This document shows positions 1 to 8,976 of a DNA stretch of 64,000 nt, one piece after another. How positions within the stretch are numbered: the first letter of the stretch is position 1; the number at the start of each line of letters is the position of its first letter. Under the pieces are notes generated by a model. That model had not been told where the DNA came from and did not search any database. It saw only the letters and a list, made by a program, of their open reading frames with translations. The stretch is from Leminorella richardii (GTDB lineage Bacteria > Pseudomonadota > Gammaproteobacteria > Enterobacterales > Enterobacteriaceae). The stretch spans positions 3,775,001-3,839,000 of the forward strand of contig NZ_LS483470.1 of NCBI RefSeq assembly GCF_900478135.1, read 5' to 3'. The translations under genes and the position numbers were made by a program.

Positions 1-136
1 TAACAATGAACGTCTGCGTGAATGCACGTCCGGCGCCGTCGCGATAGATTAATGCCACAATGCCAGGAATAAACATCAACCCGGAAAAGAGGATAACCAA
101 AAGCCCAACGATGCGGGTTATTGTGCGAAAGTGCAT
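1..136 (-). CDS. trkH: Trk potassium uptake protein TrkH, N-terminal fragment
   Basis: This is the first 45 codons of a gene that runs off the left edge of the window. The translation begins MHFRTITRIVGLLVILFSG and continues to ALIYRDGAGRAFTQTF, which I recognise as the N-terminus of TrkH, the membrane subunit of the low-affinity Trk K+ transporter. The segment covers the first transmembrane helix. The start at 136 is preceded by an AAGG-type ribosome site. The order pepQ-yigZ-trkH on one strand is the usual enterobacterial arrangement, which supports the call. Confidence 0.9.
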   Translation of the reverse strand, partial: MHFRTITRIVGLLVILFSGLMFIPGIVALIYRDGAGRAFTQTFIV

Positions 137-174
137 GCCGGTACAACCTTGTTTTAATAAAGACCCGAGAATTA

Positions 175-786
175 TTACTTAACCGGAGACAAAAGCAATG
201 TTCCCCGACTCGCATCGCGTAACTTATTAGCAACTTTCTCTGCATCTGCCGCAGGTAACAGCAGTGTTAGTTGAATATTAGCGCCATATTGCGCTTCAAC
301 CACTTTTCCACTCGCTTGCTCAACCAGCGTTTCTATCATGCCAAGCTGAGCGTATTCACACGACAGCTGATAGGCTTCTTGAGGAACCATAAGGCGAGTC
401 GGTAAAAGCTTCAGTGCCTGCTGCACACCGTTTCCATAGGCTTTAACCAGTCCCCCTGTCCCTAACAGAATGCCGCCGTAATAGCGTACTCCTACCGCAA
501 CAATTTCCCCTACGCCGCTGCCCATCAGCTGTGCCAGCATCGGTTTTCCCGCAGTTCCTGACGGCTCTCCGTCATCGGAGAAGCCCAAGCGCTGGGAATC
601 GTCCGGTGCACCGGCAACAAACGCCCAGCAGTGATGGCGAGCGTCCGGGTGCTCATCGCGCATCTGTTGAATAAACCTCTTGGCCGAGTCGGCGTCTTCC
701 GCCCGAGCAAGGTAGGTCATAAAGCGACTCTTTTTTATCTCTTCACAAAACGAGACGGTTTCAGCGGGGATGGGGTACGGTTTCAT
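175..786 (-). CDS. yigZ: YigZ, IMPACT/UPF0029 family protein
   Basis: The 203-residue protein matches the E. coli YigZ length. It has the N-terminal UPF0029 (IMPACT) domain with the family stretches DARHHCWAF, FSDDGEPSGTAG and VRYYGGILLGTGGLVKAYG in about the first 130 residues, then a small C-terminal DUF1949-type domain. The family resembles eukaryotic IMPACT, a regulator of translation-linked GCN2 signalling; the bacterial role is not established. Its ATG overlaps the pepQ stop codon (TGATG), so the two are probably translationally coupled, with trkH following. Confidence 0.95.
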   Translation of the reverse strand: MKPYPIPAETVSFCEEIKKSRFMTYLARAEDADSAKRFIQQMRDEHPDARHHCWAFVAGAPDDSQRLGFSDDGEPSGTAGKPMLAQLMGSGVGEIVAVGVRYYGGILLGTGGLVKAYGNGVQQALKLLPTRLMVPQEAYQLSCEYAQLGMIETLVEQASGKVVEAQYGANIQLTLLLPAADAEKVANKLRDASRGTLLLSPVK

Positions 787-2117
787 CAGGCAAGCTTTAA
801 ATCCCGCGTCACGTTTTCGATTCGGTCTTTACGGATAACAACGTTATCCTCGATACGGATACCACCATACGGACTCAATTCGTCAATGCGCGCCCAGTTG
901 AGGTGACGGGCATGGCTGCCGCTGCGCCAAGGCGCCAGTAAAGAATCAATAAAATACAGCCCCGGCTCGATGGTCATCACCATTCCGGGCTCCAACACGC
1001 GAGTACAGCGCAGTGCCGGATGCTCAGCAGGCGGCGCGCGATGGGTTCCAATCGCATCCTGCATAAAACCGCCCACGTCATGCACCTGAAGCCCTAGCGG
1101 GTGACCGAGCCCGTGCGGGAAGAAGGCTCGACTGATGCCCGAGCTGACAATCTCTTCTTCACTCAGATCGACAACGATATCAAACTGCTTCAGCAGTTTG
1201 GCAATTCGCTGATGCATCTGAAGATGGTAATCAAGAAAGTTTACGCCGGATTTGAGCGTCGCAATCAGCGCCTGCTGTTCGGCATTCAGCGCTTTAATCA
1301 TATGGGCGAAGTCGCTTTCTTTATCCCTGGCGTAGGTGCGCGTTAAATCCGCTGCATAGCCGTTAAACTCTGCTCCGGCATCGATAAGAAAGCTGTTGAC
1401 CCGCTCCGGCAGGCGTGACTCAAGCCGAGTATAGTGCAGCACCGCAGCGTGCTCATTGAGAGCAATAATGTTGTCATAGGGGACATCGACATCCCGATGC
1501 CCTGTCGCTGTCAGGTACGCAAGGTTGATGTCAAATTCGCTCATGTCGGAATAAAACGCATCGCGCGCGGCTCGATGCCCGTCAACCGCCACTTTTTGAG
1601 CCTCACGCATACAGGCCAGTTCGTAATCCGTCTTATAGGAGCGATAAAAGTGAAAGTAGTCGATAGCGCCCTTGGGGTTGGCATTTTCCTCAGCGATTCC
1701 TAGTCGAACGGCTCTTGACGGCGAAGATCCGATATAGCCCGTGCGGCTAAGCGGCTGCTTTAAAGCACCGTTGATATCATCGGCGTTTCGCAAGGGGGAA
1801 ATATCGATGAACGGCGTCCAAAACCCTTCTGGCATAGGCTCGACGCTGTACCAATAGTCTACGGGGGAATAGAACCAGAGCCTCGGCCTGTCGACGCCGT
1901 TAACCCATAGCCAAGAGTGAGGAACATTCGTCACCGGCACCCAGGCCTTAAAGTGAGGATTAACCTTAAACGGATAGTCTCTGTCGTCCATAAAAATGCC
2001 CAGCGGCTCACCGGAATGGATCAGAAGCGCTTCCAGCCCCGTTTTTTCCAGCACTTCCCGAACGCGGTGCTGTAAAACGGCCAAATGCGATGAATACAGC
2101 GCAGCAAACTTTTCCAT
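786..2117 (-). CDS. pepQ: Xaa-Pro dipeptidase PepQ
   Basis: The 443-residue protein (same length as E. coli PepQ) is a cytosolic metallopeptidase of the M24B family that hydrolyses X-Pro dipeptides. The C-terminal pita-bread fold carries the dinuclear metal ligands: Asp residues in DAGAEFNGYAADLTRTY, His in FPHGLGHPLG, Glu in MTIEPGLYF and Glu in GIRIEDNV. It heads a pepQ-yigZ-trkH run. In E. coli the upstream neighbour is the divergent fadBA operon; here the upstream gene is metE on the same strand, so the locus has been rearranged. Confidence 0.97.
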   Translation of the reverse strand: MEKFAALYSSHLAVLQHRVREVLEKTGLEALLIHSGEPLGIFMDDRDYPFKVNPHFKAWVPVTNVPHSWLWVNGVDRPRLWFYSPVDYWYSVEPMPEGFWTPFIDISPLRNADDINGALKQPLSRTGYIGSSPSRAVRLGIAEENANPKGAIDYFHFYRSYKTDYELACMREAQKVAVDGHRAARDAFYSDMSEFDINLAYLTATGHRDVDVPYDNIIALNEHAAVLHYTRLESRLPERVNSFLIDAGAEFNGYAADLTRTYARDKESDFAHMIKALNAEQQALIATLKSGVNFLDYHLQMHQRIAKLLKQFDIVVDLSEEEIVSSGISRAFFPHGLGHPLGLQVHDVGGFMQDAIGTHRAPPAEHPALRCTRVLEPGMVMTIEPGLYFIDSLLAPWRSGSHARHLNWARIDELSPYGGIRIEDNVVIRKDRIENVTRDLKLA

Positions 2118-2232
2118 TATTCCCCCAAGGCCTGATGACGTTCTTTCACCTTATCATGATAGCGCTCAGCCTGACGAATCGCGCAATAAAATCAGGATAT
2201 TCACGCGCCAAAGCACGACGTAAACACGACAT

Positions 2233-2267
2233 AAAAAAGGGCGGAAGGTTTCCCTTGCCGCCCTTTT
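2233..2267 (-). terminator. Rho-independent terminator of metE
   Basis: Arms AAAAGGGCGG (2235-2244) and CCGCCCTTTT (2258-2267) form a 10-bp stem with a 13-nt loop. On the minus strand the hairpin is followed by a run of T, immediately downstream of the metE stop codon. Confidence 0.85.
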
Positions 2268-2282
2268 CAGACAGAACAAACG

Positions 2283-4553
2283 CTATGCTTCAGCGCGCAG
2301 TCGGCGAGCCGCCAGCACCATGTTGGTTAACGCCTGTCGGGTTTCTGGCCAGGCTCGCGTTTTTAATCCACAGTCTGGGTTTACCCACAAACGCTCTGCC
2401 GGGATCCGCTGTGAGGCCTTACGCAGCAGCGCCTCAATCCACTCTACCGTGGGCACGTTTGGCGAGTGAATATCGTAAACGCCCGGGCCAATTTCATTGG
2501 GGTACTCGAAGCTTTCAAACGTCTCCAGCAGCTCCATGTCAGAACGTGACGTTTCAATGGTGATGACGTCGGCATCCAGCGCAGTAATTGCGTCCATAAT
2601 GTCGTTAAACTCGCAGTAACACATGTGAGTATGGATCTGCGTTTCATCCTGAACGCCGGACGCGTTGAGGCGAAAGGCCTCTGTCGCCCAGTTAAGATAC
2701 TCGTCCCACTGCGCTCTTTTCAGCGGTAGCCCCTCTCTCAGCGCTGGTTCATCGATCTGAATAATACCGATACCGACTTGCTGAAGATCTTGCACTTCAT
2801 CTCTGAGCGCCAGCGCAATCTGTCTGGCTATAACTTCACGATCGACGTCTTCCCTCGGGAAAGACCAGCAGAGAATGGTAACCGGGCCGGTCAGCATGCC
2901 TTTCACCGGTTTTTCCGTCAGGGACTGAGCGTACCGCGCCCATTCAACCGTAATCGGCTCTGGGCGGCTGATATCACCCACAATAATCGGCGGCTTAACG
3001 CAGCGAGAACCGTAGCTTTGCACCCAGCCGTTTTGCGTAAAGGCAAAGCCGTCCAGCCGCTCGCCAAAATACTCTACCATGTCGTTACGCTCTGCTTCAC
3101 CGTGAACCAGCACGTCTAGCCCCAGCAGCTCCTGTTCAACAATCGCCTGACGGATGTGTTCAGCGATACCTGTACGGTACTTAGAGCCGTCAAGGCGCCC
3201 CTGTTTAAAATCCAGCCGCAGCGTTCTGATTTCCGTTGTTTGCGGAAAGGAGCCGATTGTCGTCGTCGGCCACGCGGGCAGTCGGTACTTTTCCCTTTGA
3301 ATCTCGGCTCGTCGCGAATATGGGCTTTGACGCTGGCTGTCCTGTGGTCTAATGCCAGCCAGACGCTCAGCAACCGCTGGATTGTGCACGCGAGAAGAGC
3401 CGCGGCGCGCGTGAATAGGCGCACTGTACTCCACCAGCTTCTGGCGACGATCGGCCCTTGCCGGATCGCTCAACGCCTCGGAGAGCAGGCTAATTTCCCG
3501 ACACTTTTGTAGCGCAAACGCAAACCAGCCTTTCACTTCATCATCCAGCCGCGTTTCACGATCCAGATCGATAGGGCTATGCAGCAGGGAGCAGGAGCTG
3601 GCTATCCAGCACGTTCTTTTCGCTACCAGCGGCTGCAGTTTATCGAACCACGAATCCAGCTCTGAGCGCCAAACGTTTCGCCCGTTAATTACCCCTAATG
3701 AAAATACCCAGTCAGCAGGCAGCGCTTCGTGCAGGCGATTCGCGTCGTCTTTTCCCGCCACTAAATCCACGTGAAGCCCCTGAACTGGCAGCTGGCGCAC
3801 TGTTTCCAAGTGATGCTCTACACCGTCAAAATAGGTAGTCAGCAGCAGTTTGACGTTCCCGCTCAGCGCGCGATAGGTCGGCTGATAGGCCGCTAACCAC
3901 GCTTCCGGCAAGTCCAGCACGAGAGCCGGCTCATCAATCTGTACCCACTCAATCCCTCGTTCTGCCAGTTTCTTTAAGATCTGTTGATAAACAGGAACAA
4001 GGGCTTCCAACAGCGTTAAGCGGTCGAAGCTGTGCCCTTTGACCTTGCCTAGCCACAGGTAGGTTAACGGGCCAAGCAGCACTGGCTTCACGCGATACCC
4101 TAACGCAATCGCTTCATCAACCTCATCAAACAGCTGATTCCAGGAAAGCTGGAAGCCTTGGCCTTCAGTAAACTCGGGTACGATATAGTGATAGTTAGTG
4201 TTGAACCACTTGGTCATTTCCGCTGCCGCAACGGGTTCACCCGTAGGCGCCCGACCGCGAGCGATACGGAACAGCGTATCAATGTCAGCGCTTCCATCGC
4301 GATGCCTTTCAGGCACGTTGCCCAGCAGCAGGCTGGTCGTTAACACATGATCGTACCAGGCAAAGTCGCCAACCGGCAGCAGGTCTATCCCTGCCTCGCT
4401 CTGCTGCTTCCAGTGGCGAGCGCGCAGCGCTTTGCCCGTTTCAAGCAGACTCTCACGGGAAACGCTACCTCCCCAATAGCCCTCCAGTGCCTTTTTTAAC
4501 TCTCGGTCTGCGCCAATGCGCGGAAACCCTAATGTATGGTTTAGAACTGTCAT
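2283..4553 (-). CDS. metE: Cobalamin-independent methionine synthase MetE
   Basis: The 756-residue protein transfers the methyl group of 5-methyltetrahydropteroyl-tri-glutamate to homocysteine, the last step of methionine synthesis in the absence of B12. It has the two TIM-barrel halves typical of MetE; the C-terminal half contains the zinc ligands in the stretches HTHMCYCEFND, ITIETSRSD and NPDCGLKTR. It is divergent from metR. The intergenic region has tandem MetJ boxes and a MetR box, so repression by MetJ-SAM and activation by MetR-homocysteine are expected. Confidence 0.98.
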   Translation of the reverse strand: MTVLNHTLGFPRIGADRELKKALEGYWGGSVSRESLLETGKALRARHWKQQSEAGIDLLPVGDFAWYDHVLTTSLLLGNVPERHRDGSADIDTLFRIARGRAPTGEPVAAAEMTKWFNTNYHYIVPEFTEGQGFQLSWNQLFDEVDEAIALGYRVKPVLLGPLTYLWLGKVKGHSFDRLTLLEALVPVYQQILKKLAERGIEWVQIDEPALVLDLPEAWLAAYQPTYRALSGNVKLLLTTYFDGVEHHLETVRQLPVQGLHVDLVAGKDDANRLHEALPADWVFSLGVINGRNVWRSELDSWFDKLQPLVAKRTCWIASSCSLLHSPIDLDRETRLDDEVKGWFAFALQKCREISLLSEALSDPARADRRQKLVEYSAPIHARRGSSRVHNPAVAERLAGIRPQDSQRQSPYSRRAEIQREKYRLPAWPTTTIGSFPQTTEIRTLRLDFKQGRLDGSKYRTGIAEHIRQAIVEQELLGLDVLVHGEAERNDMVEYFGERLDGFAFTQNGWVQSYGSRCVKPPIIVGDISRPEPITVEWARYAQSLTEKPVKGMLTGPVTILCWSFPREDVDREVIARQIALALRDEVQDLQQVGIGIIQIDEPALREGLPLKRAQWDEYLNWATEAFRLNASGVQDETQIHTHMCYCEFNDIMDAITALDADVITIETSRSDMELLETFESFEYPNEIGPGVYDIHSPNVPTVEWIEALLRKASQRIPAERLWVNPDCGLKTRAWPETRQALTNMVLAARRLRAEA

Positions 4554-4566
4554 ATTCGCCTCATTT

Positions 4567-4590
4567 AGCCATCTAGATGTTTACACATCT
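4567..4590. promoter_or_regulatory. Three tandem MetJ boxes in the metE/metR divergent promoter
   Basis: Three contiguous 8-mers, AGCCATCT, AGATGTTT and ACACATCT, each match the MetJ consensus AGACGTCT at six of eight positions. MetJ binds such head-to-tail repeats cooperatively with S-adenosylmethionine. The position, 14 bp upstream of the metE start codon, fits repression of metE and probably metR. Confidence 0.75.
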
Positions 4591-4642
4591 ATAATTACCA
4601 GGTAGGGTAATTGCCACAAGCGCAATTTATTCATACCTGAGG

Positions 4643-4655
4643 TGAAAGATTTTCA
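4643..4655. promoter_or_regulatory. MetR binding site overlapping the metR start
   Basis: TGAAAGATTTTCA fits the MetR dyad TGAA-N5-TTCA, with the central T of the consensus on the minus strand. It ends on the A of the metR ATG, so MetR bound here could activate metE on the other strand and repress its own expression. Confidence 0.65.
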
Positions 4656-5551
4656 TGATCGAAATAAAGCATCTGAAAACGCTACAGGCTCTGCACCAGA
4701 CGGGCACACTGGCCGCTGCCGCTGTTTCACTGCACCTGACTCAGTCGGCGCTTTCCCATCAGCTCAACGAAATAGAACAGCGCCTTGGCTACCGGCTCTT
4801 TATTCGCAAAAGCCAGCCCCTTCGCTTCACCGCCCAAGGGGATATCCTGTTAGGCTTGGCTAATCAGGTCATTCCTCTGGTACAGCAGGCATTGCAGTCG
4901 TGCAGTACGCCAACAAAAGCAAGCCTGAGGCTGGCCATTGAGTGTCACAGCTGTATTCAGTGGCTCACTCCCGCGCTAACCACCTTTCGCCAGCAGTGGC
5001 CTGACGTGGAGCTGGATTTCAAAAACGGCGTTATGTTTGATCCTCAGCCCGCGCTCCAGCAGGGAGAGCTAGACATCGTCATGACGTCCGACATTCAGCC
5101 AAGCGCTCACCTGCACTACAGCGCACTGTTTGATTTTGAAGTCAGGCTCGCGGTCGCCCCCGATCATCCTCTAGCTCAGACGCCCCACTTGCAGCCGCAG
5201 GACTTGGCGCAGGAGACATTGCTTATCTATCCGGTACAGCGCCAGCGGCTCGACGTCTGGAACCGATTTTTACAGCCTGCGGGCGTTCAGCCGACCTTAA
5301 AGAGCGTCGACAACACGCTACTGCTGATTCAAATGGTTGCAGCGGGAATGGGGGTAGCAGCCCTACCACACTGGGCAGTAGAGAATGCAGAAAGACAGGG
5401 GCTTATCGTGACGAAACCATTGGGAGAAGGGCTGTGGCGTCGGCTATATGCCGCGGTTCGAGACGGCGAACAGCGGCAGCCTGCCGTTGAGGCTTTTATA
5501 GGCGTCGCCAAAGCGCACTCGGCGACGCTACCGTTTGTAAAAGCGGCCTAG
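4655..5551 (+). CDS. metR: LysR-type regulator MetR
   Basis: The 298-residue LysR-family protein has an N-terminal winged helix-turn-helix (MIEIKHLKTLQALHQTG through LTQSALSHQLNEIEQRLGYRLFIR) and a C-terminal effector-binding domain. MetR activates metE and metA-type genes with homocysteine as coinducer. The identity rests on the divergent metE neighbour, the MetR box at its start and its resemblance to E. coli MetR. It is shorter than the E. coli protein (317 residues), mostly at the C-terminus. The start at 4655 has a GAGGTG ribosome site. It overlaps the convergent yigM by 4 bp. Confidence 0.95.
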   Translation: MIEIKHLKTLQALHQTGTLAAAAVSLHLTQSALSHQLNEIEQRLGYRLFIRKSQPLRFTAQGDILLGLANQVIPLVQQALQSCSTPTKASLRLAIECHSCIQWLTPALTTFRQQWPDVELDFKNGVMFDPQPALQQGELDIVMTSDIQPSAHLHYSALFDFEVRLAVAPDHPLAQTPHLQPQDLAQETLLIYPVQRQRLDVWNRFLQPAGVQPTLKSVDNTLLLIQMVAAGMGVAALPHWAVENAERQGLIVTKPLGEGLWRRLYAAVRDGEQRQPAVEAFIGVAKAHSATLPFVKAA

Positions 5552-6411
5552 GCCAATGCAGCGCGAGAGACTACCCACTTTTTATGCACCCAGAGAGAAG
5601 CAAAGATAATGCCTCCCCCTATCACCAGCCTGAGCCAGTCGACATCGTGCTGCCACAGGGCAAAGTTGACCACCAGCCCTGCGGGGATAAGGGCATTGTT
5701 CATAATGGCCAGCGTTCCGGCGTCCACCTGCGTTGCGCCGTAGTTCCACATAAAGTAGCCGAGGCCAGAGGCGCCAACGCCCAGCCAAATCAGGATCCCC
5801 CACTGTAGAGACGTCGTTGGCATCTTGCCCGCATCGCCAAACAGCAGCCAGCCAACCCCAGCAACGCACAACGCACCGAAGTAAAACCATGAAAATGCGT
5901 TACGCTGAGGCATTGGATAGACCTCCATCAGCCGCTTATAGCCAACCTGCCCGATAGCGAAACAGACGTTAGCCCCCTGAATGAGCCCCAGCCCCACCCA
6001 AAACTGTGCACTTAGTGGGTTATAGCGAATAACGGCCGCGCCGATAACGGCCAGTAGAGCACTCAATATGTACCCCCAGCGCAGGCGATTTCCGGCCAGA
6101 ATGTCATACAGAAGGGTGACGTAAATCGGCGTCATGATGGTAAACAGTAGTATTTCCGCCACGCTGAGGTACAAAAAGGCATGGTAGTAGAACAGGTACA
6201 TTAGCCCCAGCTGCAGCGCGCCGACGCTCATATACAGCAGCATCTGGCGCAGCGTCACGCCTTTAAAGCGTAAGAAAGGAAGAAAAACGATAAAAGCCAA
6301 CGCTACGCGAATAAAAACGGCAAACCAGCTATCGACCTGCCCTGCCAGATAAACGCCAATAAGGCTAAAAGAAAAAGCCCAAAGCAGGGTTGTCGCGATT
6401 AATGACGGCAT
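5548..6411 (-). CDS. yigM: EamA/DMT transporter YigM (BioP-type biotin transporter)
   Basis: This integral membrane protein of about ten helices belongs to the EamA drug/metabolite transporter family. It is very similar to E. coli YigM, a biotin importer, including the blocks RLRWGYILSALLAVIGA, AIGQVGYKRLMEVYPMPQ and GYFMWNYGATQVDAGTL. The conserved position next to metR supports the assignment. The reading frame extends five codons further to a TTG at 6426, but the ATG at 6411 aligns better with the family start; neither has a strong ribosome site. Confidence 0.88.
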   Translation of the reverse strand: MPSLIATTLLWAFSFSLIGVYLAGQVDSWFAVFIRVALAFIVFLPFLRFKGVTLRQMLLYMSVGALQLGLMYLFYYHAFLYLSVAEILLFTIMTPIYVTLLYDILAGNRLRWGYILSALLAVIGAAVIRYNPLSAQFWVGLGLIQGANVCFAIGQVGYKRLMEVYPMPQRNAFSWFYFGALCVAGVGWLLFGDAGKMPTTSLQWGILIWLGVGASGLGYFMWNYGATQVDAGTLAIMNNALIPAGLVVNFALWQHDVDWLRLVIGGGIIFASLWVHKKWVVSRAALA

Positions 6412-6535
6412 AAAAAAGCAACTCAACGGTGAACAACGAATTTACGCCATTATAGGCAAGTCACGTCACCCTTCCCACAAAAATAAAGTTTACATACGAA
6501 CAATAAACAGCCAAAAACTTTCTTATTCTTTATCC

Positions 6536-6567
6536 TTGACTCTGGAGTAGACTCTAAAGTGTAGAGT
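6536..6567 (+). promoter_or_regulatory. zntA promoter with ZntR operator
   Basis: A -35 TTGACT (6536-6541) and a -10 TAGAGT (6562-6567) are separated by 20 bp, the over-long spacer typical of MerR-family activated promoters. The spacer holds the ZntR dyad ACTCTGGAGT/ACTCTAAAGT (6539-6560), nearly identical to the E. coli zntA operator. Zn-, Cd- or Pb-loaded ZntR is expected to underwind this promoter and activate it. The zntR gene is not in the window. Confidence 0.9.
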
Positions 6568-6600
6568 CATCTCATCAGATGAAAACCGAGGGTTCCATTT

Positions 6601-8898
6601 ATGAGTAACCACACTCACACAAACCAAGAACAGCAGGGCTGCTGCGGTGGGCAGTGCGCCTCTTCACATGAAAATAGTCATGACGCTCACGAGCATCAAC
6701 ACGACCACCAGCACGAATCGGAACACTCTCACCATCACGGTGAAAGCTGCTGTAGTTCTCAGGGCTCTGTAGCTCAAGAACCGCTTGAAGCCGTTTCTCA
6801 AGGAAACGTTCGCCTTACGTGGCAAATTTCCGGTATGGACTGCCCCAGCTGTGCGAAAAAAGTCGAAACTGCCGTCGCTCAGGTTGAGGGAGTTACGCGC
6901 GCACGGGTTCTGTTCGCGACAGAAAAGCTGGTTGTCGACACCCCAAATCGCAGTGTAACGTCCCACATTGAGCAGGCTGTAAAAAAAGCGGGCTACACCC
7001 TAACCGAAGCCGGCTCGCCAAGCGCCAAGTCAGACAAGCCGTCACGCTTTAAAGACTATCTGTTCCCTGTCGCACTGGCGGTCATGATCTTGGTGAGCTG
7101 GGGAATTGAGTCCTTTTCTCCGGTTTACGGCAGGCTGGCCTTTATTCTCACCACGCTCGTTGGCCTTTTCCCTATTGGGCTACAGGCTATACGCCTTACC
7201 CGCTCCGGGACGCCCTTCGCCATTGAAACTCTGATGAGTATCTCAGCCATCGGCGCGCTGTTTATCGGCGCAACGGAAGAAGCCGCCATGGTGTTGATGC
7301 TGTTTATGATTGGCGAACTGCTGGAGTCCTACGCCGCTAACCGCGCTCGTCAGGGGGTTTCCTCCCTGATGGCGCTGCTGCCGGACGAAGCCGTTTTGTT
7401 ATCCAACGGTGAGCGCAAAGTCGTCACCGCAGACAGCCTGCGGCCCGGCGATGAAATAGAAATCGCCCCCGGCACGCGCCTGCCGGTAGACGCCACGCTG
7501 CTCAGCGGCGGCGCTAGCTTTGACGAAAGCGCCTTGACGGGAGAGTCCATTCCCGTTGAACGGCTGCGCGGTGAAAAAGTGGCTGCGGGCAGCCTAGCCG
7601 TCGACAGCGTCGTTCGCCTGACCGTGCTTTCAGAGCCGGGTAACAACGCTATCGACCGTATTCTGACCCTAATAGAAGAGGCAGAAGAGCGCCGCGCCCC
7701 CATCGAGCGCTTTATTGACCGCTTCAGCCGCTACTACACTCCCGCCATCATGCTGTTTGCCCTGCTAGTGGTGATCGTACCGCCCCTGTTCTTTAGTCAG
7801 CCTTGGGAAACCTGGATCTATCGCGGCCTGACGCTGTTGCTTATCGGCTGCCCTTGTGCGCTGGTGATCTCAACGCCTGCTGCCATCACATCGGCACTGG
7901 CGGCAGCAACCCGCCGGGGAGCGCTCATCAAAGGGGGAGCGGCTCTTGAGCAGTTAGGGGCAGTCAGCCAAATCGCCTTCGACAAGACCGGTACGCTGAC
8001 AGAGGGTAAACCTATGGTCACGGACGTCGTCACGCTCAGCGATGTCACCGAGGACAAACTGCTTACCCTGACCGCCGCTGTAGAAACGGGGTCGCACCAC
8101 CCGCTGGCTCAGGCGATAGTTCGCTACGCACAGGAGCGCGGTGTTAGCTATATTCAGGCACAGGATCGTCGGGCGCTCGCTGGCGTGGGCGTTCAGGGAA
8201 ACGTAAATGGTTCAGAGGTGTTGATAAGTTCTCCTGCCAAGCTGAAAGAAGGAATCCTTTCCGTCGGCCATCAGCAGCGCGTTCTTCAGTTGGAAGAGCA
8301 GGGGAAAACCGTCGTCGTCGCACTGCAAAACAACATCGCCATCGGTATGATTGCCCTGCGGGATACGCTTCGTGAAGACGCAAAAAGCGCTCTTGATGCG
8401 CTGCGGCAGCTCGGCGTTAACGGCGTGATGCTCACCGGGGACAACCCGCGCGCGGCGGCGGCCATTGCCGAAGAGCTAAACATCGAATACGAAGCCGGGC
8501 TGCTGCCGGAAAATAAAGTCACTGCCGTAGCCGCGCTGAATAAAACCCAGCCGACGGCTATGGTGGGTGACGGTATCAACGACGCTCCGGCCATGAAAAC
8601 GGCGACTATCGGTATTGCTATGGGAGGAGGAACCGACGTCGCGCTGGAGACAGCAGACGCCGCGCTAACTCACAATCGCCTTATCGGTCTGGCAGATATG
8701 ATTTCACTGTCCCGCGCGACGCGAAGCGTGATCCGCCAGAACATTACCATTGCGCTGGGGCTGAAGGCTATCTTCCTCGTCACTAGCCTGTTCGGGCTCA
8801 CTGGCCTGTGGCTGGCTGTGCTAGCCGACTCTGGCGCTACCGCGCTGGTGACTGCCAACTCGCTGAGGCTGCTGCGTAAGAAGAACGCGTCGTCCTAG
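6601..8898 (+). CDS. zntA: Zn(II)/Cd(II)/Pb(II)-exporting P1B-type ATPase ZntA
   Basis: The 765-residue inner-membrane pump exports Zn2+, Cd2+ and Pb2+. Residues 1-60 are unusually rich in His and Cys (CCGGQC, HEHQHDHQHESEHSHHHGE, SCC), followed by a heavy-metal-associated domain with CPSC at 81-84. The intramembrane metal site C417-P-C419 (IGCPCALVIS), the phosphorylation motif DKTGTLTEG (Asp461) and the hinge motif MVGDGINDAP are all present. It is about 30 residues longer than E. coli ZntA because of the His-rich head. Expression should be controlled by ZntR. A terminator follows. Confidence 0.97.
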   Translation: MSNHTHTNQEQQGCCGGQCASSHENSHDAHEHQHDHQHESEHSHHHGESCCSSQGSVAQEPLEAVSQGNVRLTWQISGMDCPSCAKKVETAVAQVEGVTRARVLFATEKLVVDTPNRSVTSHIEQAVKKAGYTLTEAGSPSAKSDKPSRFKDYLFPVALAVMILVSWGIESFSPVYGRLAFILTTLVGLFPIGLQAIRLTRSGTPFAIETLMSISAIGALFIGATEEAAMVLMLFMIGELLESYAANRARQGVSSLMALLPDEAVLLSNGERKVVTADSLRPGDEIEIAPGTRLPVDATLLSGGASFDESALTGESIPVERLRGEKVAAGSLAVDSVVRLTVLSEPGNNAIDRILTLIEEAEERRAPIERFIDRFSRYYTPAIMLFALLVVIVPPLFFSQPWETWIYRGLTLLLIGCPCALVISTPAAITSALAAATRRGALIKGGAALEQLGAVSQIAFDKTGTLTEGKPMVTDVVTLSDVTEDKLLTLTAAVETGSHHPLAQAIVRYAQERGVSYIQAQDRRALAGVGVQGNVNGSEVLISSPAKLKEGILSVGHQQRVLQLEEQGKTVVVALQNNIAIGMIALRDTLREDAKSALDALRQLGVNGVMLTGDNPRAAAAIAEELNIEYEAGLLPENKVTAVAALNKTQPTAMVGDGINDAPAMKTATIGIAMGGGTDVALETADAALTHNRLIGLADMISLSRATRSVIRQNITIALGLKAIFLVTSLFGLTGLWLAVLADSGATALVTANSLRLLRKKNASS

Positions 8899-8918
8899 TG
8901 ATGGTAGATAAGGGTCAC

Positions 8919-8946
8919 AAAAAAGGGATACAGAGTATCCCTTTTT
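8919..8946. terminator. Bidirectional terminator between zntA and edd
   Basis: GGGATAC and GTATCCC form a stem with a 3-nt loop, flanked by A-run on the left and T-run on the right, so it can act on both converging genes. Confidence 0.88.
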
Positions 8947-8976
8947 CTATTTTTAGAACGCATTTCAGAACACATT

